Source of the DNA: Rhizobium sp. ZPR4
GTDB lineage: Bacteria > Pseudomonadota > Alphaproteobacteria > Rhizobiales > Rhizobiaceae
Length of the DNA stretch: 64,000 nt
NCBI RefSeq assembly: GCF_040215725.1
Contig: NZ_CP157968.1
Coordinates: 186,001-250,000, forward strand
Direction: 5' to 3'
Part shown: piece by piece, positions 11,506 to 21,324 of the stretch
Position numbering within the stretch: the first letter of the stretch is position 1
How the letters are laid out: every line of letters begins with the position of its first letter
Position numbers and translations under genes: made by a program
The notes under the pieces: generated by a model
The model's database searches: none
What the model saw: the letters and a program-made list of their open reading frames with translations, nothing else
What the model was told of the DNA's origin: nothing

Positions 11506-12808
11506 TTTGAAAGCCGGCTTCGGCCTGGCCGCCCTGCCGCTCATGTCCCGCTTCGCATTCGCGGCGGATCAGAAGCCTATATCTTTCTGGTACGAATCCG
11601 CTTCACCGGAGAACCAGGATAACCTCAAGAACATCCTGATCGATCCGTTCAATGCGGCGCATCCCGAAGACCTCCTGAGCATCGACTTCCGCGGCTCGGA
11701 TCTCGACAAGCAGCTGCGCGTCGCGATGCTTGCCGGCACCGGCCCCGATGTCGTCTTCACGGCCGGCCCGAGCTATGTCGCGGCAATGGCCCAGGCCGGT
11801 CAGCTTATGCCGCTCGACGACTACGCCAAGAAATATGGCTGGAATGAGCGCCTGCTGCCGCTTTTCCTTGATCTCGGCCGTTACAACGGCAAACTCTACG
11901 CGCTGGCAAAGACATACGAAACGCTTGGCCTTTTCTACAACAAGACCTTGTTCGACCAGAACAAATGGAAAGTGCCAACGACGATATCAGATTTCGAGGC
12001 GCTCGCCGACGAGATGAAGGCCAAGGGCCTGACCCCGTTTGGCGCCGGCAATGCTGACTGGCGCCCTGCCAACGAGCATTATGTCTCGATCGCCTTCAAC
12101 TCGATTGCGGGACCAGAGAATGTCTACAAGGCGCTGACGGGCGCAATCCCCTGGACCGATCCCGCCTTCGTTCACTCGATCGACAAGCTCGCCGAGTGGT
12201 GGGACAAGGGCTATTTCGGCGATAATTATTTCTCGCTAACGCTCGAGCAGGCCTTTGCGCAGATCGCCAGCGGCCAGGCTGGAATGGCGCCGACCGGCAC
12301 ATGGAACTTCACCAACGTCCAGACCTATTTCCCACAAAACAATGCGGAACCCGGCTTTGTCGGCTTCCCGAGCGAGAAAGGTGATCCGATCTTCGCGCTT
12401 GGCATCGGCTCGACACTGTCGATCAATGCCAAGTCGGGCAATGCGGACGGCGCCGCTGCGGTTCTCGATTACATGTTCACGGATGACTACTACAGCAAGA
12501 TGAACTCGGTCTGGCAGGGCGAATGGAACCTGCCGCTGGCCGATCTTTCCAAGGTCAAGCTTTCCGACAAGGTGCTACCTCTTTACGAGGATGCGATGAA
12601 AGAGCTAGCCGGCGCTGTCGCCGCCGGCAAATACGGCTACACGACCTGGACCTTCCTGCCACCTGCCACCGACACCTATCTGGTCAGCGGTATGGAAGAA
12701 GTCTGGCTTAAGAAAACGAAGTCGGCCGACTTCCTGAAGAAGCTCGATGAGACCTTCAAGCAGGAACGTGACGCCGGCAAGGCGCCAGCGGTTCCAGCGC
12801 GCACCTGA
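11489..12808 (+). CDS. extracellular solute-binding protein, family 1 (CUT1 sugar ABC transporter)
   Basis: A 439-residue periplasmic binding protein. The first 25 residues form a twin-arginine-like leader (MHRRTVLKAGFGLAALPL) ending at AFAA. The mature part is a family 1 sugar-binding fold, with the characteristic segments GTGPDVVFTAGPSYVAAM, LFYNKTLFDQNKWKVPTT and GQAGMAPTGTWN. GGGAGGAG lies eight bases before the ATG. It would deliver an oligosaccharide or sugar derivative to the two permeases that follow. The ligand is unknown. Confidence 0.92.
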   Translation: MHRRTVLKAGFGLAALPLMSRFAFAADQKPISFWYESASPENQDNLKNILIDPFNAAHPEDLLSIDFRGSDLDKQLRVAMLAGTGPDVVFTAGPSYVAAMAQAGQLMPLDDYAKKYGWNERLLPLFLDLGRYNGKLYALAKTYETLGLFYNKTLFDQNKWKVPTTISDFEALADEMKAKGLTPFGAGNADWRPANEHYVSIAFNSIAGPENVYKALTGAIPWTDPAFVHSIDKLAEWWDKGYFGDNYFSLTLEQAFAQIASGQAGMAPTGTWNFTNVQTYFPQNNAEPGFVGFPSEKGDPIFALGIGSTLSINAKSGNADGAAAVLDYMFTDDYYSKMNSVWQGEWNLPLADLSKVKLSDKVLPLYEDAMKELAGAVAAGKYGYTTWTFLPPATDTYLVSGMEEVWLKKTKSADFLKKLDETFKQERDAGKAPAVPART

Positions 12809-12818
12809 TCTGGCCGCA

Positions 12819-12841
12819 GGGCGGCGCGCCAGGCGCTGCCC
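12819..12841 (+). promoter_or_regulatory. intercistronic hairpin after the binding-protein gene
   Basis: GGGCGGCGC (12819-12827) pairs with GCGCTGCCC (12833-12841), nine pairs including one G-T, in the gap between binding protein and first permease. Such hairpins commonly protect the 3' end of binding-protein mRNA, so that it is made in excess over the membrane subunits. Confidence 0.5.
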
Positions 12842-12856
12842 TCCCCGGAGGACAAT

Positions 12857-13702
12857 ATGCACCGACTTTATCTCGTCCCGACGATGGTCATCAACATTGC
12901 CATCGTCCTCGTGCCCGCCTTGCTGACGGTGGCGCTCGCCTTCTGCAATTGGGATGGCATTTCCCCGCCCACCTTTGCGGGCCTCGACAATTTTCGCGCG
13001 CTTGCCGACGACCGTGTCTTCTGGCTAGCGCTCGGCAACAATATTATCTGGACCGTCGTCTTCCTGACGGTGCCGATCCTCATGGGATTGCTCGCCGCGT
13101 CGATGCTGCTCATCGTGCGCCGTGGCAGCAATTTCTTTCAGGTCGTCTACTTCCTGCCCGTCGTCATCGCGACCGCAATCACGGCCCGCATCTGGCAGGG
13201 GATGATCTATAGCCCCGTGACCGGCGTCTTCGGGCTTCTCAAGAAATACGGGCTGCCGATCCCCAATCCGCTGACGCAGCCGCCGATCGCGCTTTTCGGC
13301 GTCGCGACCGTCGACCTCTGGCATTGGTGGGGCTTTCTCTGCGTCATCTTCTTCGCCGCACTCCGCCAGGTGCCGCAGGAGCAGATCGAGGCGGCCCGCA
13401 TCGAGGGTGCGACCTATTTCCAGATGATGCGCTATGTGCTGCTGCCCGGCATCCGGCCGACCATCACGCTGATGATGATCATGACGGTGATCTGGTCGTT
13501 CCTTGCCTTCGATTTCGTCTACATCCTCACCCAGGGCGGCCCGGCGTTCTCCAGTGAATTGCTCTCGACGCTCGCTTATCGCAAGGCGTTCTACGACCTG
13601 AACGTCGGCCAGGCCGCAGCCGCAGCCCTTGTCATCAGCCTCTTCGGGCTCATCGGCACCTTCTTTTACGTGCGCATCCAGACCAGGGAGGGCGAACAAT
13701 GA
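12857..13702 (+). CDS. sugar ABC transporter permease, MalF type
   Basis: A 281-residue CUT1 permease with six hydrophobic segments. The cytoplasmic EAA loop that contacts the ATPase is present as EQIEAARIEGATYFQMMRYV followed by LLPGIRPT. GGAGG precedes the ATG. Its stop overlaps the start of the next permease by four bases, so the two are translationally coupled. It forms the membrane heterodimer with the downstream permease. Confidence 0.93.
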   Translation: MHRLYLVPTMVINIAIVLVPALLTVALAFCNWDGISPPTFAGLDNFRALADDRVFWLALGNNIIWTVVFLTVPILMGLLAASMLLIVRRGSNFFQVVYFLPVVIATAITARIWQGMIYSPVTGVFGLLKKYGLPIPNPLTQPPIALFGVATVDLWHWWGFLCVIFFAALRQVPQEQIEAARIEGATYFQMMRYVLLPGIRPTITLMMIMTVIWSFLAFDFVYILTQGGPAFSSELLSTLAYRKAFYDLNVGQAAAAALVISLFGLIGTFFYVRIQTREGEQ

Positions 13703-14532
13703 GGCTCGTGGAAAGCCGGCTGACCCTTTGGGTCTGCTATATCCTTCTGGCAACCTTTGCCTTCATCGCCCTGTTCCCGATCGCGCTTCTGGTGCTGAAC
13801 TCGCTGAAGCCGGCGGCGCAGATCGTGCAGAACCCGCTCGGACTGCCGCAGCCGATCCGCTGGCAGAATTTCGCCAATGCCTGGAACCACGCCAAATTCT
13901 CGAAGACCTTCATCAACTCGTTGATCGTCTCCGGCACGACGATTGCGCTCGTCTGCACGACATCGTCGCTGACGGCGTATGTGATCGCGCGCCGCAAGAT
14001 CAAGAGCTGGAAGATCTTCACCTTCTATCTTTTGGCAACGACGACCGCACCGATCCAGCTTTATATCTTCCCGCTCTATTTCGGCTTCGCGAAGCTCGGG
14101 TTGATCAACAACATCTTCGGCGTGGCGCTGATCTACACCGCGCTTTACAGCCCCTTCGCCGTAATGCTGCTCAGGACCTATTTCCTCGCGGTCCCGAAAG
14201 AGCTCGAGGAGGCGGCGATCGTCGACGGCGCCACGCACTGGCAGGTCTTCTGGCGGGTGATGCTGCCGATCGTCTCGCCGGGCATTCTGACCGTGGCGCT
14301 CATCATCGGGCTGAATTCGTGGAACGAGTTCCTGATCGCCACGACCTTCCTGCAGAAGCAGGAGAACATGACAGCCGTCATCGCCTTCTTCCTGCTGTCC
14401 GGCCAGTACAGCTCCGACTGGGGCGAGATCATGGCCGCGGCCCTCATCATCGTCGTGCCCGTCGTCGCGCTTTTCGTCTTCATGCAGAAGCGCTTCATCG
14501 AGGGCATGGCCGGCGGCTCCGTCAAAGGCTGA
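13699..14532 (+). CDS. sugar ABC transporter permease, MalG type
   Basis: A 277-residue CUT1 permease with about six membrane segments. It carries the EAA motif KELEEAAIVDGATHWQVFWR followed by VMLPIVSPG. The last helix ends in FMQKRFIEGMAGGSVKG, the usual C-terminus of MalG-type subunits. It is coupled to the preceding permease through an ATGA overlap. Confidence 0.94.
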   Translation: MRLVESRLTLWVCYILLATFAFIALFPIALLVLNSLKPAAQIVQNPLGLPQPIRWQNFANAWNHAKFSKTFINSLIVSGTTIALVCTTSSLTAYVIARRKIKSWKIFTFYLLATTTAPIQLYIFPLYFGFAKLGLINNIFGVALIYTALYSPFAVMLLRTYFLAVPKELEEAAIVDGATHWQVFWRVMLPIVSPGILTVALIIGLNSWNEFLIATTFLQKQENMTAVIAFFLLSGQYSSDWGEIMAAALIIVVPVVALFVFMQKRFIEGMAGGSVKG

Positions 14533-14561
14533 ACGAATTCATCGATTAAATGGAGTGAGCA

Positions 14562-16670
14562 ATGCAGCTTCCGAACGATTATCTCGAACGTGTCTATGCC
14601 GGCGTCCTGGGCAAGCTCATCGGCGTCTATCTCGGCCGCCCTTTTGAAGGGTGGACCTACCAGAAGATCATGGAAGAGCTAGGCCCGATCGAATATTACG
14701 TGCATGAGCGTCTGAACCAACCACTCGTCGTTACCGATGACGATGTCGCCGGCACCTTCACCTTTATCCGCGCCCTTGAAGATTACGGTATCAAGCCAAA
14801 CCTTTCGGCTGAGGAAATCGGCAAGGCCTGGCTCAACTACATCGTCGAGGAACGCTCGATCCTGTGGTGGGGCGGCAACGGCAACTCGACCGAACACACT
14901 GCCTGGCTCAATCTCAAGAAGGGCGTCCCGGCACCGCATTCCGGCTCGATCGCCACCAATGGCCAGGGCGTTGCCGAGCAGATCGGCGCCCAGATCTTCA
15001 TCGACGGATGGGCGATGGTGGCACCTGGCCAGCCGGAACTCGCGGCCAAGCTCGCCGAACAAGCCGGCAAGGTTAGTCATGACGGCGAATCCGTTTACGC
15101 CGCCATGCTGTGGGCGGCGATGGAAGCGGAAGCGTTTGTCGCCTCCGACATCGACCATCTGATCGACACCGGCCTGAAACTGATCCCCGGCGACAGCCTG
15201 ATCGCAAAGCTGATCGCCGACATCCGGGCCTGGCACAGGGCTCATCCCGATTGGCGCGACACGCGCCAGAAGATCCAGGACAATTACGGCTATGACAAAT
15301 ATCCCGGCAATTGCCATGTCATACCCAACCATGCCTTGATGATCATGACCGTGCTCTATGCGCCGCACGACTTCCAAAAGGCGCAGATGATCGTCAATAC
15401 GTCGGGCTGGGATACGGATTGCAACGCCGGCAATGTCGGCTGCCTGCTCGGCATCATGAACGGTCTCGATGGGCTTGGCGAAGGCCCGGACTTCCGAGGC
15501 CCTATCGCCGATCGCATGCTGATCTCGTCGGCTGATGGCGGCAACTCCATCAACGATGCCGTGCGGCAGGCTTATTTCCTGACCAATCTCGGCCTTCAGC
15601 TTGCCGGCCATCAGTCGCTTGGCACGCCGAAGAACGGTGCGCAATTTCATTTCTCTCTGCCGGGAAGTCAGCAGGGGTTCCGTCCTCAGACAGGTCTCGA
15701 TGCGGCAAATGGCGTGCGCGTCGGCAATACGGAATTCGAGAGCGGCCGGGCGCTGACGATCGATTACGAAGCGCTTGGGCCAGCCCAAACCGCCGTCGTG
15801 ACGACGCCCACCTTCTCGCCGCGCGAAATGCTCGACATGCGCACCTACGACCTTATGGCGACACCACTCGTCTATCCGGGACAGATCGTAAAAGCCCGCA
15901 TCAAGGCCGAACAGCAGAACCGTGGCGCGATCGAAGCTCGCCTGCGTATCCGTGTCTACAATGAACGCGACCAGTTGAGTGACATCGACTCTGCTGCAGT
16001 TGTTATCGAGCCCGGCTCGGAAGCCATTCTCGAATGGACGCTTCCCGAGGCCGACGGCCAGCCGATCGCCGAAATCGGCATCGCGGTGAACGGCACCGGT
16101 CGGCGCGCCGATGGTCGGCTGCTCGTCGATTATCTCCGCTGGGACGGAGCGCCAAAGCTTACGCTCAAGCGTCCGGCCGGCGATGGCGATTTCTGGCGCA
16201 TGGCCTGGGTGAATGGCGCTAGCTTCTTCTCCAAGCGCTTCCCGGCCGCCTTCCGTATCTCGCAAAACAGCGGCGAAGGCATCATCATCCACGGCACGCG
16301 GCAATGGACTGATTATCAGGCGTCGGGTCAGGTGATGATCCATCTCGGCAATTATGGTGGACTTGCCATCCGTGCACAGGGCCTGCGCCGCTATTACGGC
16401 GCCCGCGTGACACGCGACGGCAAGATGCAGATTGTCAGGGTGCGCGACGAGGACACCAAAGTGCTTGCCGAAACGGCCTTCAGAACCGAATTCGACAAGC
16501 ACATTTCAATGAAGGTCAAGGCTGACGGCGCACGCATAACCTTCGAGGCCGATGGCGTTTCGATAACGACGGAGGATACATCCGCAGATGCCTTCCGTGA
16601 CGGCGGCGTCGGCCTTCTCGTTCACGAAGGGGCCTTGTCATCAAACGAGATCCGGATCGGAGGCGTATAA
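14562..16670 (+). CDS. ADP-ribosylglycohydrolase family protein with C-terminal beta-sandwich domains
   Basis: A 702-residue cytoplasmic protein with no signal peptide. Residues 1-350 match the all-helical, dimetal ADP-ribosylglycohydrolase fold. Metal-ligand motifs are [10 protein letters not shown] near residue 60 and [12 protein letters not shown] near residue 285. Residues about 380-700 form two beta-rich domains, the last ([13 protein letters not shown]...[12 protein letters not shown]) resembling a lectin-like sandwich. It sits inside the sugar ABC operon and its stop overlaps the ATPase start. It therefore probably hydrolyses an N- or O-glycosidic bond of the imported compound rather than acting on ADP-ribosylated protein. 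The substrate is unknown. Confidence 0.85.
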   Translation: MQLPNDYLERVYAGVLGKLIGVYLGRPFEGWTYQKIMEELGPIEYYVHERLNQPLVVTDDDVAGTFTFIRALEDYGIKPNLSAEEIGKAWLNYIVEERSILWWGGNGNSTEHTAWLNLKKGVPAPHSGSIATNGQGVAEQIGAQIFIDGWAMVAPGQPELAAKLAEQAGKVSHDGESVYAAMLWAAMEAEAFVASDIDHLIDTGLKLIPGDSLIAKLIADIRAWHRAHPDWRDTRQKIQDNYGYDKYPGNCHVIPNHALMIMTVLYAPHDFQKAQMIVNTSGWDTDCNAGNVGCLLGIMNGLDGLGEGPDFRGPIADRMLISSADGGNSINDAVRQAYFLTNLGLQLAGHQSLGTPKNGAQFHFSLPGSQQGFRPQTGLDAANGVRVGNTEFESGRALTIDYEALGPAQTAVVTTPTFSPREMLDMRTYDLMATPLVYPGQIVKARIKAEQQNRGAIEARLRIRVYNERDQLSDIDSAAVVIEPGSEAILEWTLPEADGQPIAEIGIAVNGTGRRADGRLLVDYLRWDGAPKLTLKRPAGDGDFWRMAWVNGASFFSKRFPAAFRISQNSGEGIIIHGTRQWTDYQASGQVMIHLGNYGGLAIRAQGLRRYYGARVTRDGKMQIVRVRDEDTKVLAETAFRTEFDKHISMKVKADGARITFEADGVSITTEDTSADAFRDGGVGLLVHEGALSSNEIRIGGV

Positions 16671-17773
16671 TGGCGACAGTCACCATAGACAAGGCTCGCA
16701 AAGCCTACGGTGCCGTGGAAGTTCTCCACGGCGTCTCGGTCGACATCGCCGACGGCGAATTCGTCGTCCTCGTAGGGCCGTCGGGCTGCGGCAAGTCGAC
16801 CCTGCTCAGAATGATCGCGGGCCTTGAAGATATCACCGGCGGCACGATCGGCATCGGCGGACGCGTCGTCAATAATCTGCCGCCCAAGGAACGCGACATC
16901 TCCATGGTCTTTCAGAATTATGCGCTCTATCCGCATATGACGGTTGCCGAAAACATGGCCTTTTCGCTGACACTTGCCGGCGCCTCGAAGGACGAGAAGC
17001 AGAAGCGCGTGGCGCATGCCGCGCAGATTCTCGGCCTCACCGATCTCCTCGGACGTTATCCCCGCCAGCTCTCCGGCGGCCAGCGCCAGCGCGTCGCCAT
17101 GGGCCGCTCGATCGTCCGCAATCCACAGGTCTTCCTCTTCGACGAGCCGCTGTCGAACCTCGATGCGAAACTCCGCGTCGCCATGCGCGCCGAGATCAAA
17201 AGCCTGCACCGGCGCCTTGCAACGACCACCATCTACGTCACCCACGACCAGGTCGAGGCGATGACGATGGCGGACCGCATCGTCGTCATGAATGGCGGCC
17301 ATATCGAGCAGATCGGCCGGCCGCTCGAACTCTACGATAATCCGCAGAGCACCTTCGTCGCCGCCTTCATCGGCTCTCCGGCGATGAACCTGCTGAATGG
17401 ACGCTTTGACAGTAACGGCGGCCGGTCGGTCTTCAAGACGAATGACGGCATCCTATTGCCTCTGCCCGACGCCGCGCCAAAACTCGTCGGCGTGGAGGGT
17501 GTTTACGGTATCAGGCCGGAATACTTCGCCTTGTCACCGGCAAATGTCGGCATTCCGGCGCGCGTGGTGGTGGTCGAGCCCCTCGGCTCGGAAACCCATG
17601 TCACCGCGACCGTGGGTGAACAGACGATCGTCACCGTCTTCCACGACCGGCTCGATATAGAGCCGGAAGAGACGATCTGGCTGCAGCCACGGACGGAGCG
17701 TATCTGCCTGTTCGATGCTAGCGGGCACCGGCTGGCGAACCAGGCCGTCGAGCGAAACCTGCAGCATTCGTGA
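16670..17773 (+). CDS. sugar ABC transporter ATP-binding protein, MalK/UgpC type
   Basis: A 367-residue ATPase subunit. It has Walker [10 protein letters not shown] near residue 38, Q-loop [14 protein letters not shown], signature [13 protein letters not shown], Walker [13 protein letters not shown] and the switch histidine in [10 protein letters not shown]. After residue 240 a TOBE-type regulatory domain follows. It is the last gene of the operon (start overlapping the ADP-ribosylglycohydrolase stop) and powers the two permeases. A perfect hairpin follows the stop. Confidence 0.95.
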   Translation: MATVTIDKARKAYGAVEVLHGVSVDIADGEFVVLVGPSGCGKSTLLRMIAGLEDITGGTIGIGGRVVNNLPPKERDISMVFQNYALYPHMTVAENMAFSLTLAGASKDEKQKRVAHAAQILGLTDLLGRYPRQLSGGQRQRVAMGRSIVRNPQVFLFDEPLSNLDAKLRVAMRAEIKSLHRRLATTTIYVTHDQVEAMTMADRIVVMNGGHIEQIGRPLELYDNPQSTFVAAFIGSPAMNLLNGRFDSNGGRSVFKTNDGILLPLPDAAPKLVGVEGVYGIRPEYFALSPANVGIPARVVVVEPLGSETHVTATVGEQTIVTVFHDRLDIEPEETIWLQPRTERICLFDASGHRLANQAVERNLQHS

Positions 17774-17775
17774 CG

Positions 17776-17805
17776 CCAAAGCGCCGCCGCAAGGCGGCGC
17801 TTTGG
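17776..17805. terminator. strong hairpin terminator with GCAA loop
   Basis: A perfect 13-bp stem, CCAAAGCGCCGCC (17776-17788) with GGCGGCGCTTTGG (17793-17805), closed by a GCAA tetraloop three bases after the ATPase stop. It lacks a T-run on the plus strand. It also lies downstream of the convergent GntR gene and could act in both directions. Confidence 0.75.
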
Positions 17806-17844
17806 CCCGTACCCATGTCGAATTTTATCGGAATACTCGCTCGA

Positions 17845-18651
17845 TCAATCGATCGGGCCTGCCACACCAGTTCTCACGGCCATATCGGCAAGGCTGACGT
17901 CGAGCGTTGCCGGATCGATCGACTGGCGCACCTTCAACAGCATATTCCCGAGATCCTCCATCATCTCGCGAACGAATTTCTCCGTACGGGCGCGGTCTCC
18001 CGAAACAATGAAGCGCAACAGCGATATATGGCTTTCGACCGTCGTCTCCATCGGAGCGCCGGGGCCGAGATAGGTATGGTATATCCAGCCGGTGCGGCGA
18101 TAGAGCGTCTGCAGCGGGATGAGGGTGTTTGCCAAAAGCGGCTCACCGGACGCCGTGAGGATCGCCCTGTTCAATAGCCTATCGGTGACGTTGAACCGCT
18201 CGAGGCTGAGATCCGCTTTGGAAGCTTCGAGATCGGTGATGAAGGTTCGGAGGATCTTGTGATCCTGCGGGGTCGCACGCTCGCTCGCCAGACCGCAGGC
18301 GATCGCTTCCATTTCCGTACGCAAGGGAAGCAACGTTCGCTCCTGCGACAGATTGACGGGCGCGATATGCAGGCCCGAGCGCGGACTGACATGAATGAGT
18401 TGGTTGGCCGAGAGACGCTTGACCGCGTCGTGCACCGGCGTGCGGCCAAGACCGGATTGCTGCTGTAGCTGCTGGATCGTGTAGCGCGCGCCCGGCAAAA
18501 GCTCGGTGGAAACGATCATGCTTTCCAGGCGATCATAGGCCTCCTCCGACAGGCTTCGAGGCTGCTTTTCCTTCTTCATCATCGCGCTGTCGATCTTTTC
18601 CCGCTCGAATTCACCTCTGTCTCCGCCATCCGATTCACAAGCAGCCGGCAT
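17845..18651 (-). CDS. GntR family transcriptional regulator (FCD/FadR type)
   Basis: A 268-residue regulator. The winged helix spans about residues 33-100 (LSEEAYDRLESMIVSTELLPG, then the recognition helix SGLGRTPVHDAVKRL). The C-terminal helical ligand domain has the FCD type arrangement (LRTEMEAIACGLA ... HISLLRFIVSGD). It is divergent from the MFS transporter and mannonate dehydratase genes, so it probably represses them until a hexuronate intermediate is present. GGAG lies nine bases before the ATG at 18651. An internal start at MMKKEKQ is possible. Confidence 0.88.
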   Translation of the reverse strand: MPAACESDGGDRGEFEREKIDSAMMKKEKQPRSLSEEAYDRLESMIVSTELLPGARYTIQQLQQQSGLGRTPVHDAVKRLSANQLIHVSPRSGLHIAPVNLSQERTLLPLRTEMEAIACGLASERATPQDHKILRTFITDLEASKADLSLERFNVTDRLLNRAILTASGEPLLANTLIPLQTLYRRTGWIYHTYLGPGAPMETTVESHISLLRFIVSGDRARTEKFVREMMEDLGNMLLKVRQSIDPATLDVSLADMAVRTGVAGPID

Positions 18652-18682
18652 TGACTTTCGGCTCCATATATCAAAATTATTG

Positions 18683-18727
18683 CCCTATGTGAAATTTCAG
18701 ATTAGTAGCGTGATATTTCATATAGGG
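18683..18727 (+). promoter_or_regulatory. 13-bp inverted repeat, likely GntR operator
   Basis: CCCTATGTGAAAT (18683-18695) and ATTTCATATAGGG (18715-18727) form an inverted repeat with 12 of 13 positions matching, centred between the divergent GntR and MFS genes. The right arm overlaps the MFS ribosome binding site region (AGGGAGG). A bound regulator would block rightward expression directly. Confidence 0.62.
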
Positions 18728-18735
18728 AGGATTTC

Positions 18736-20049
18736 ATGACAATCGAACACGCATCAACGGTCAGCGCTATGCGCCGGCCATCCACGAACAGACGCTGGTG
18801 GATCGGCGCACTTCTCGCGCTCGGCGTCCTCGTCAATTATTTCGACCGGGTGAACCTGACGGTCGCCTCGCCGCTCATTCAGGACGATTTTCACATCGGC
18901 CCGGCAGAGATGGGCATCCTGTTCAGCGCCTTCGGCTGGACCTACGGTTTTCTGCAAATTCCCGTGGGCATGCTGCTCGACCGCTTCGGCGTGATGCGCG
19001 TCATGCGTTGGAGCACCTTCTCCTGGGGCATTGCGTCGGTCATCACCGCTTTCTCGACCGGTATGCAGACGCTCTTTCTGTCCCGCATGCTTCTCGGCGT
19101 CGCGGAAACTCCGGGCTTTCCCGCTAATTCGAAGGCAACCGGCTACTGGTTTCCACGCCATGAGCGGGGGCTGGCGACCGCGCTCTTCGATGCGGCTGCA
19201 AAATTCTCCAACGTCATCGCCATTCCACTGGTCGCCTTCCTGATGCTGCATTTCGGCTGGCGCGGCGGCTTCGTGGCGACAGCGATCATCAGCTTCGTCT
19301 TCTTCGCGATGTTCTGGCTGTTCTATCGCGACCCCAGCGCCGACAAGAATCTCTCGAACGAGGAACGGGCCTACATTAAGGCCGGCGGCGCTGCCCAGGA
19401 AGGCGAAGCCTCGGCCAATGCCGTCGGCATGCTTGGTTATCTCCTGCGCAATCGCAAGGTCTGGGGCCTTTCCATCGGCTTTGCCGCCTATGGCTATGCC
19501 TTCGCCCTCTTCATCTTCTGGCTGCCGAATTATCTGGTCTCAGAGATGCACATGGACATCCTGAAATCGGCAAGCTTCACGACGATCCCCTGGATCTTCG
19601 CGACGATCTCGGATCTCTTGATCGGCGGTTGGCTGATCGACCACCTCATCCGCAAGGGGCATGACGAATCCCGCGTGCGCAAGACGATCATCGTCTTCGG
19701 CATGCTGATGGGCCTAGCCGTCGTCGGCGCAGGGCTCACCGCCGATCCCTATTGGGCGATCCTCTGGATCACCATTTCGCTGAGCGGCCTTGCCGCTGCA
19801 GCACCGGCCGGATGGTCGATCCCTGCACTGATCGCGCCGAAGGGTGGCGCGGCGACGGTCGGCGGCATCATGAATTTCCTCAACAGTGTTACCGGCATTG
19901 CCGCTCCGATCATCACCGGCTTCATCGTCGGCGCCACGCAGTCCTTCAGCCGCGCCTTCCTTCTGGCCGGCGCGATGCTGGCGATCGGCATCGTCTCGTA
20001 TGTCTTCATCCTCGGTCGCATCGAGCCGATCGCCGATCCGAAGGCCTGA
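18736..20049 (+). CDS. MFS transporter, hexuronate/galactonate (ACS) family
   Basis: A 437-residue twelve-helix permease. It has the anion:cation symporter pattern: a first helix ending in [19 protein letters not shown] and the [19 protein letters not shown] motif between helices 2 and 3. It would take up a sugar acid such as glucuronate, mannonate or galactonate by proton symport. It shares an operon with the following mannonate dehydratase (29-base gap), which supports a hexuronate-pathway substrate. GGGAGG precedes the ATG. Confidence 0.9.
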   Translation: MTIEHASTVSAMRRPSTNRRWWIGALLALGVLVNYFDRVNLTVASPLIQDDFHIGPAEMGILFSAFGWTYGFLQIPVGMLLDRFGVMRVMRWSTFSWGIASVITAFSTGMQTLFLSRMLLGVAETPGFPANSKATGYWFPRHERGLATALFDAAAKFSNVIAIPLVAFLMLHFGWRGGFVATAIISFVFFAMFWLFYRDPSADKNLSNEERAYIKAGGAAQEGEASANAVGMLGYLLRNRKVWGLSIGFAAYGYAFALFIFWLPNYLVSEMHMDILKSASFTTIPWIFATISDLLIGGWLIDHLIRKGHDESRVRKTIIVFGMLMGLAVVGAGLTADPYWAILWITISLSGLAAAAPAGWSIPALIAPKGGAATVGGIMNFLNSVTGIAAPIITGFIVGATQSFSRAFLLAGAMLAIGIVSYVFILGRIEPIADPKA

Positions 20050-20078
20050 TTTCGATCAAAGACCAAGAAAGGTTTCCT

Positions 20079-21281
20079 ATGAAAATCACCAATGCGAAGG
20101 TCATCGTCTGCTCGCCCGGACGCAACTTCGTCACGCTCAAGATCGAGACTGACGAAGGGATTTATGGCATCGGCGACGCCACGGTGAACGGCCGCGAACT
20201 GGCCGTCGCCTCGTACCTGCAGGATCACCTCGTTCCCTGCCTGATCGGCCGCGACGCATCGCAGATCGAGGATATCTGGCAGTATTTCTACAAGGGCGCC
20301 TATTGGCGTCGCGGCCCGATCACCATGGCGGCGATCGCCGCCGTGGACGTGGCCCTATGGGACATCAAGGCCAAGGCAGCCAACATGCCGCTTTATCAGC
20401 TGCTTGGCGGCGCCAGCCGCACCCACATGCTGACCTATACCCATGCCAACGGCGAGACGATCGAGGAGACGGCTGACAAGGTTGCCGCCTTCAAGGAGCA
20501 AGGCTGGAAGGCGATCCGAGTTCAGAGCGCCGTTCCCGGCTTGCCCGTCACCTACGGTGTCGAAAAGGTCGGCTCGCTGGCGCAGGCGGAAGACAAGCCG
20601 CGGGAAACGCTCTGGGATACGCCGACTTATCTGCGTTTTCTGCCAAAGCTCCTCGATCATCTGCGCGATCGCTTCGGCTATGAGCTCCATCTTCTCCATG
20701 ACGTCCACCACCGCCTGACGCCGCAGGAAGCGGCAGGGCTTGCGAAGGAAGTAGAGCGCCACAGGCTCTTCTGGCTCGAGGACGCCGTTCCAGCCGAAAA
20801 CCAGGAATCCTTCCGCCTCATCCGCCAGCATTCGACCACGCCGCTGGCGCTCGGCGAGGTCTTCAACTCGATCCATGATTGCCGCCAGCTCATTCAGGAG
20901 CAGCTGATCGACTATATCCGCACCACGCCCCTGCATGCCGGCGGCATTACGCATGTGCGGCGCATCGCCGATCTTGCCGGCCTCTATCATATCCGCACCG
21001 CCTGCCATGGTGCGGCCGACATGTCGCCGATCACCATGGGCGCAGCACTGCATTTCGACCGATGGGTGCCGAATTTCGGCATTCAGGAATATGCCTTCCA
21101 TCCCGACGAAGCAAAGAACGTCTTCCCGCACGAATGGCATCTGAAGGACGGCCACCTCTATAGCGGCGAAAAGCCAGGCCATGGCGTCGACATCGACGAG
21201 AAGGCCGCCGAGAAATACCCCTATCGGCAAGCCTATCTCGATGTCGCGCGGCTTTCCGACGGAACCATGTGGAGCTGGTGA
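20079..21281 (+). CDS. manD: D-mannonate dehydratase (enolase superfamily, RspA/ManD type)
   Basis: A 400-residue enolase-superfamily enzyme that dehydrates D-mannonate to 2-keto-3-deoxygluconate in hexuronate breakdown. N-terminal capping sequence [18 protein letters not shown] is typical of ManD. Barrel residues include the metal/base motif HDVHHRLTP, the ligand glutamates in [11 protein letters not shown] and LALGEVFNS, and the C-terminal [16 protein letters not shown] start at 20079 after AAGAAAGG. Some ManD relatives are poor catalysts, so the activity is likely rather than certain. A strong terminator follows. Confidence 0.87.
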   Translation: MKITNAKVIVCSPGRNFVTLKIETDEGIYGIGDATVNGRELAVASYLQDHLVPCLIGRDASQIEDIWQYFYKGAYWRRGPITMAAIAAVDVALWDIKAKAANMPLYQLLGGASRTHMLTYTHANGETIEETADKVAAFKEQGWKAIRVQSAVPGLPVTYGVEKVGSLAQAEDKPRETLWDTPTYLRFLPKLLDHLRDRFGYELHLLHDVHHRLTPQEAAGLAKEVERHRLFWLEDAVPAENQESFRLIRQHSTTPLALGEVFNSIHDCRQLIQEQLIDYIRTTPLHAGGITHVRRIADLAGLYHIRTACHGAADMSPITMGAALHFDRWVPNFGIQEYAFHPDEAKNVFPHEWHLKDGHLYSGEKPGHGVDIDEKAAEKYPYRQAYLDVARLSDGTMWSW

Positions 21282-21290
21282 TTGCATGAC

Positions 21291-21322
21291 GGACCAGCCG
21301 GCTTTTCCAGGCCGGCTGGTCC
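21291..21322. terminator. bidirectional terminator
   Basis: A perfect 12-bp stem, GGACCAGCCGGC (21291-21302) with GCCGGCTGGTCC (21311-21322) and an eight-base loop, followed by TTTC. It separates the convergent manD and FUSC genes. Confidence 0.8.
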
Positions 21323-21324
21323 TT

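Noticed and set aside
14679..16502. 607-codon open frame antisense to the ADP-ribosylglycohydrolase gene.
   Set aside because: It is a mirror frame of a high-GC gene. Its translation has no domain and no start signal, while the sense frame has metal-binding motifs and operon coupling.
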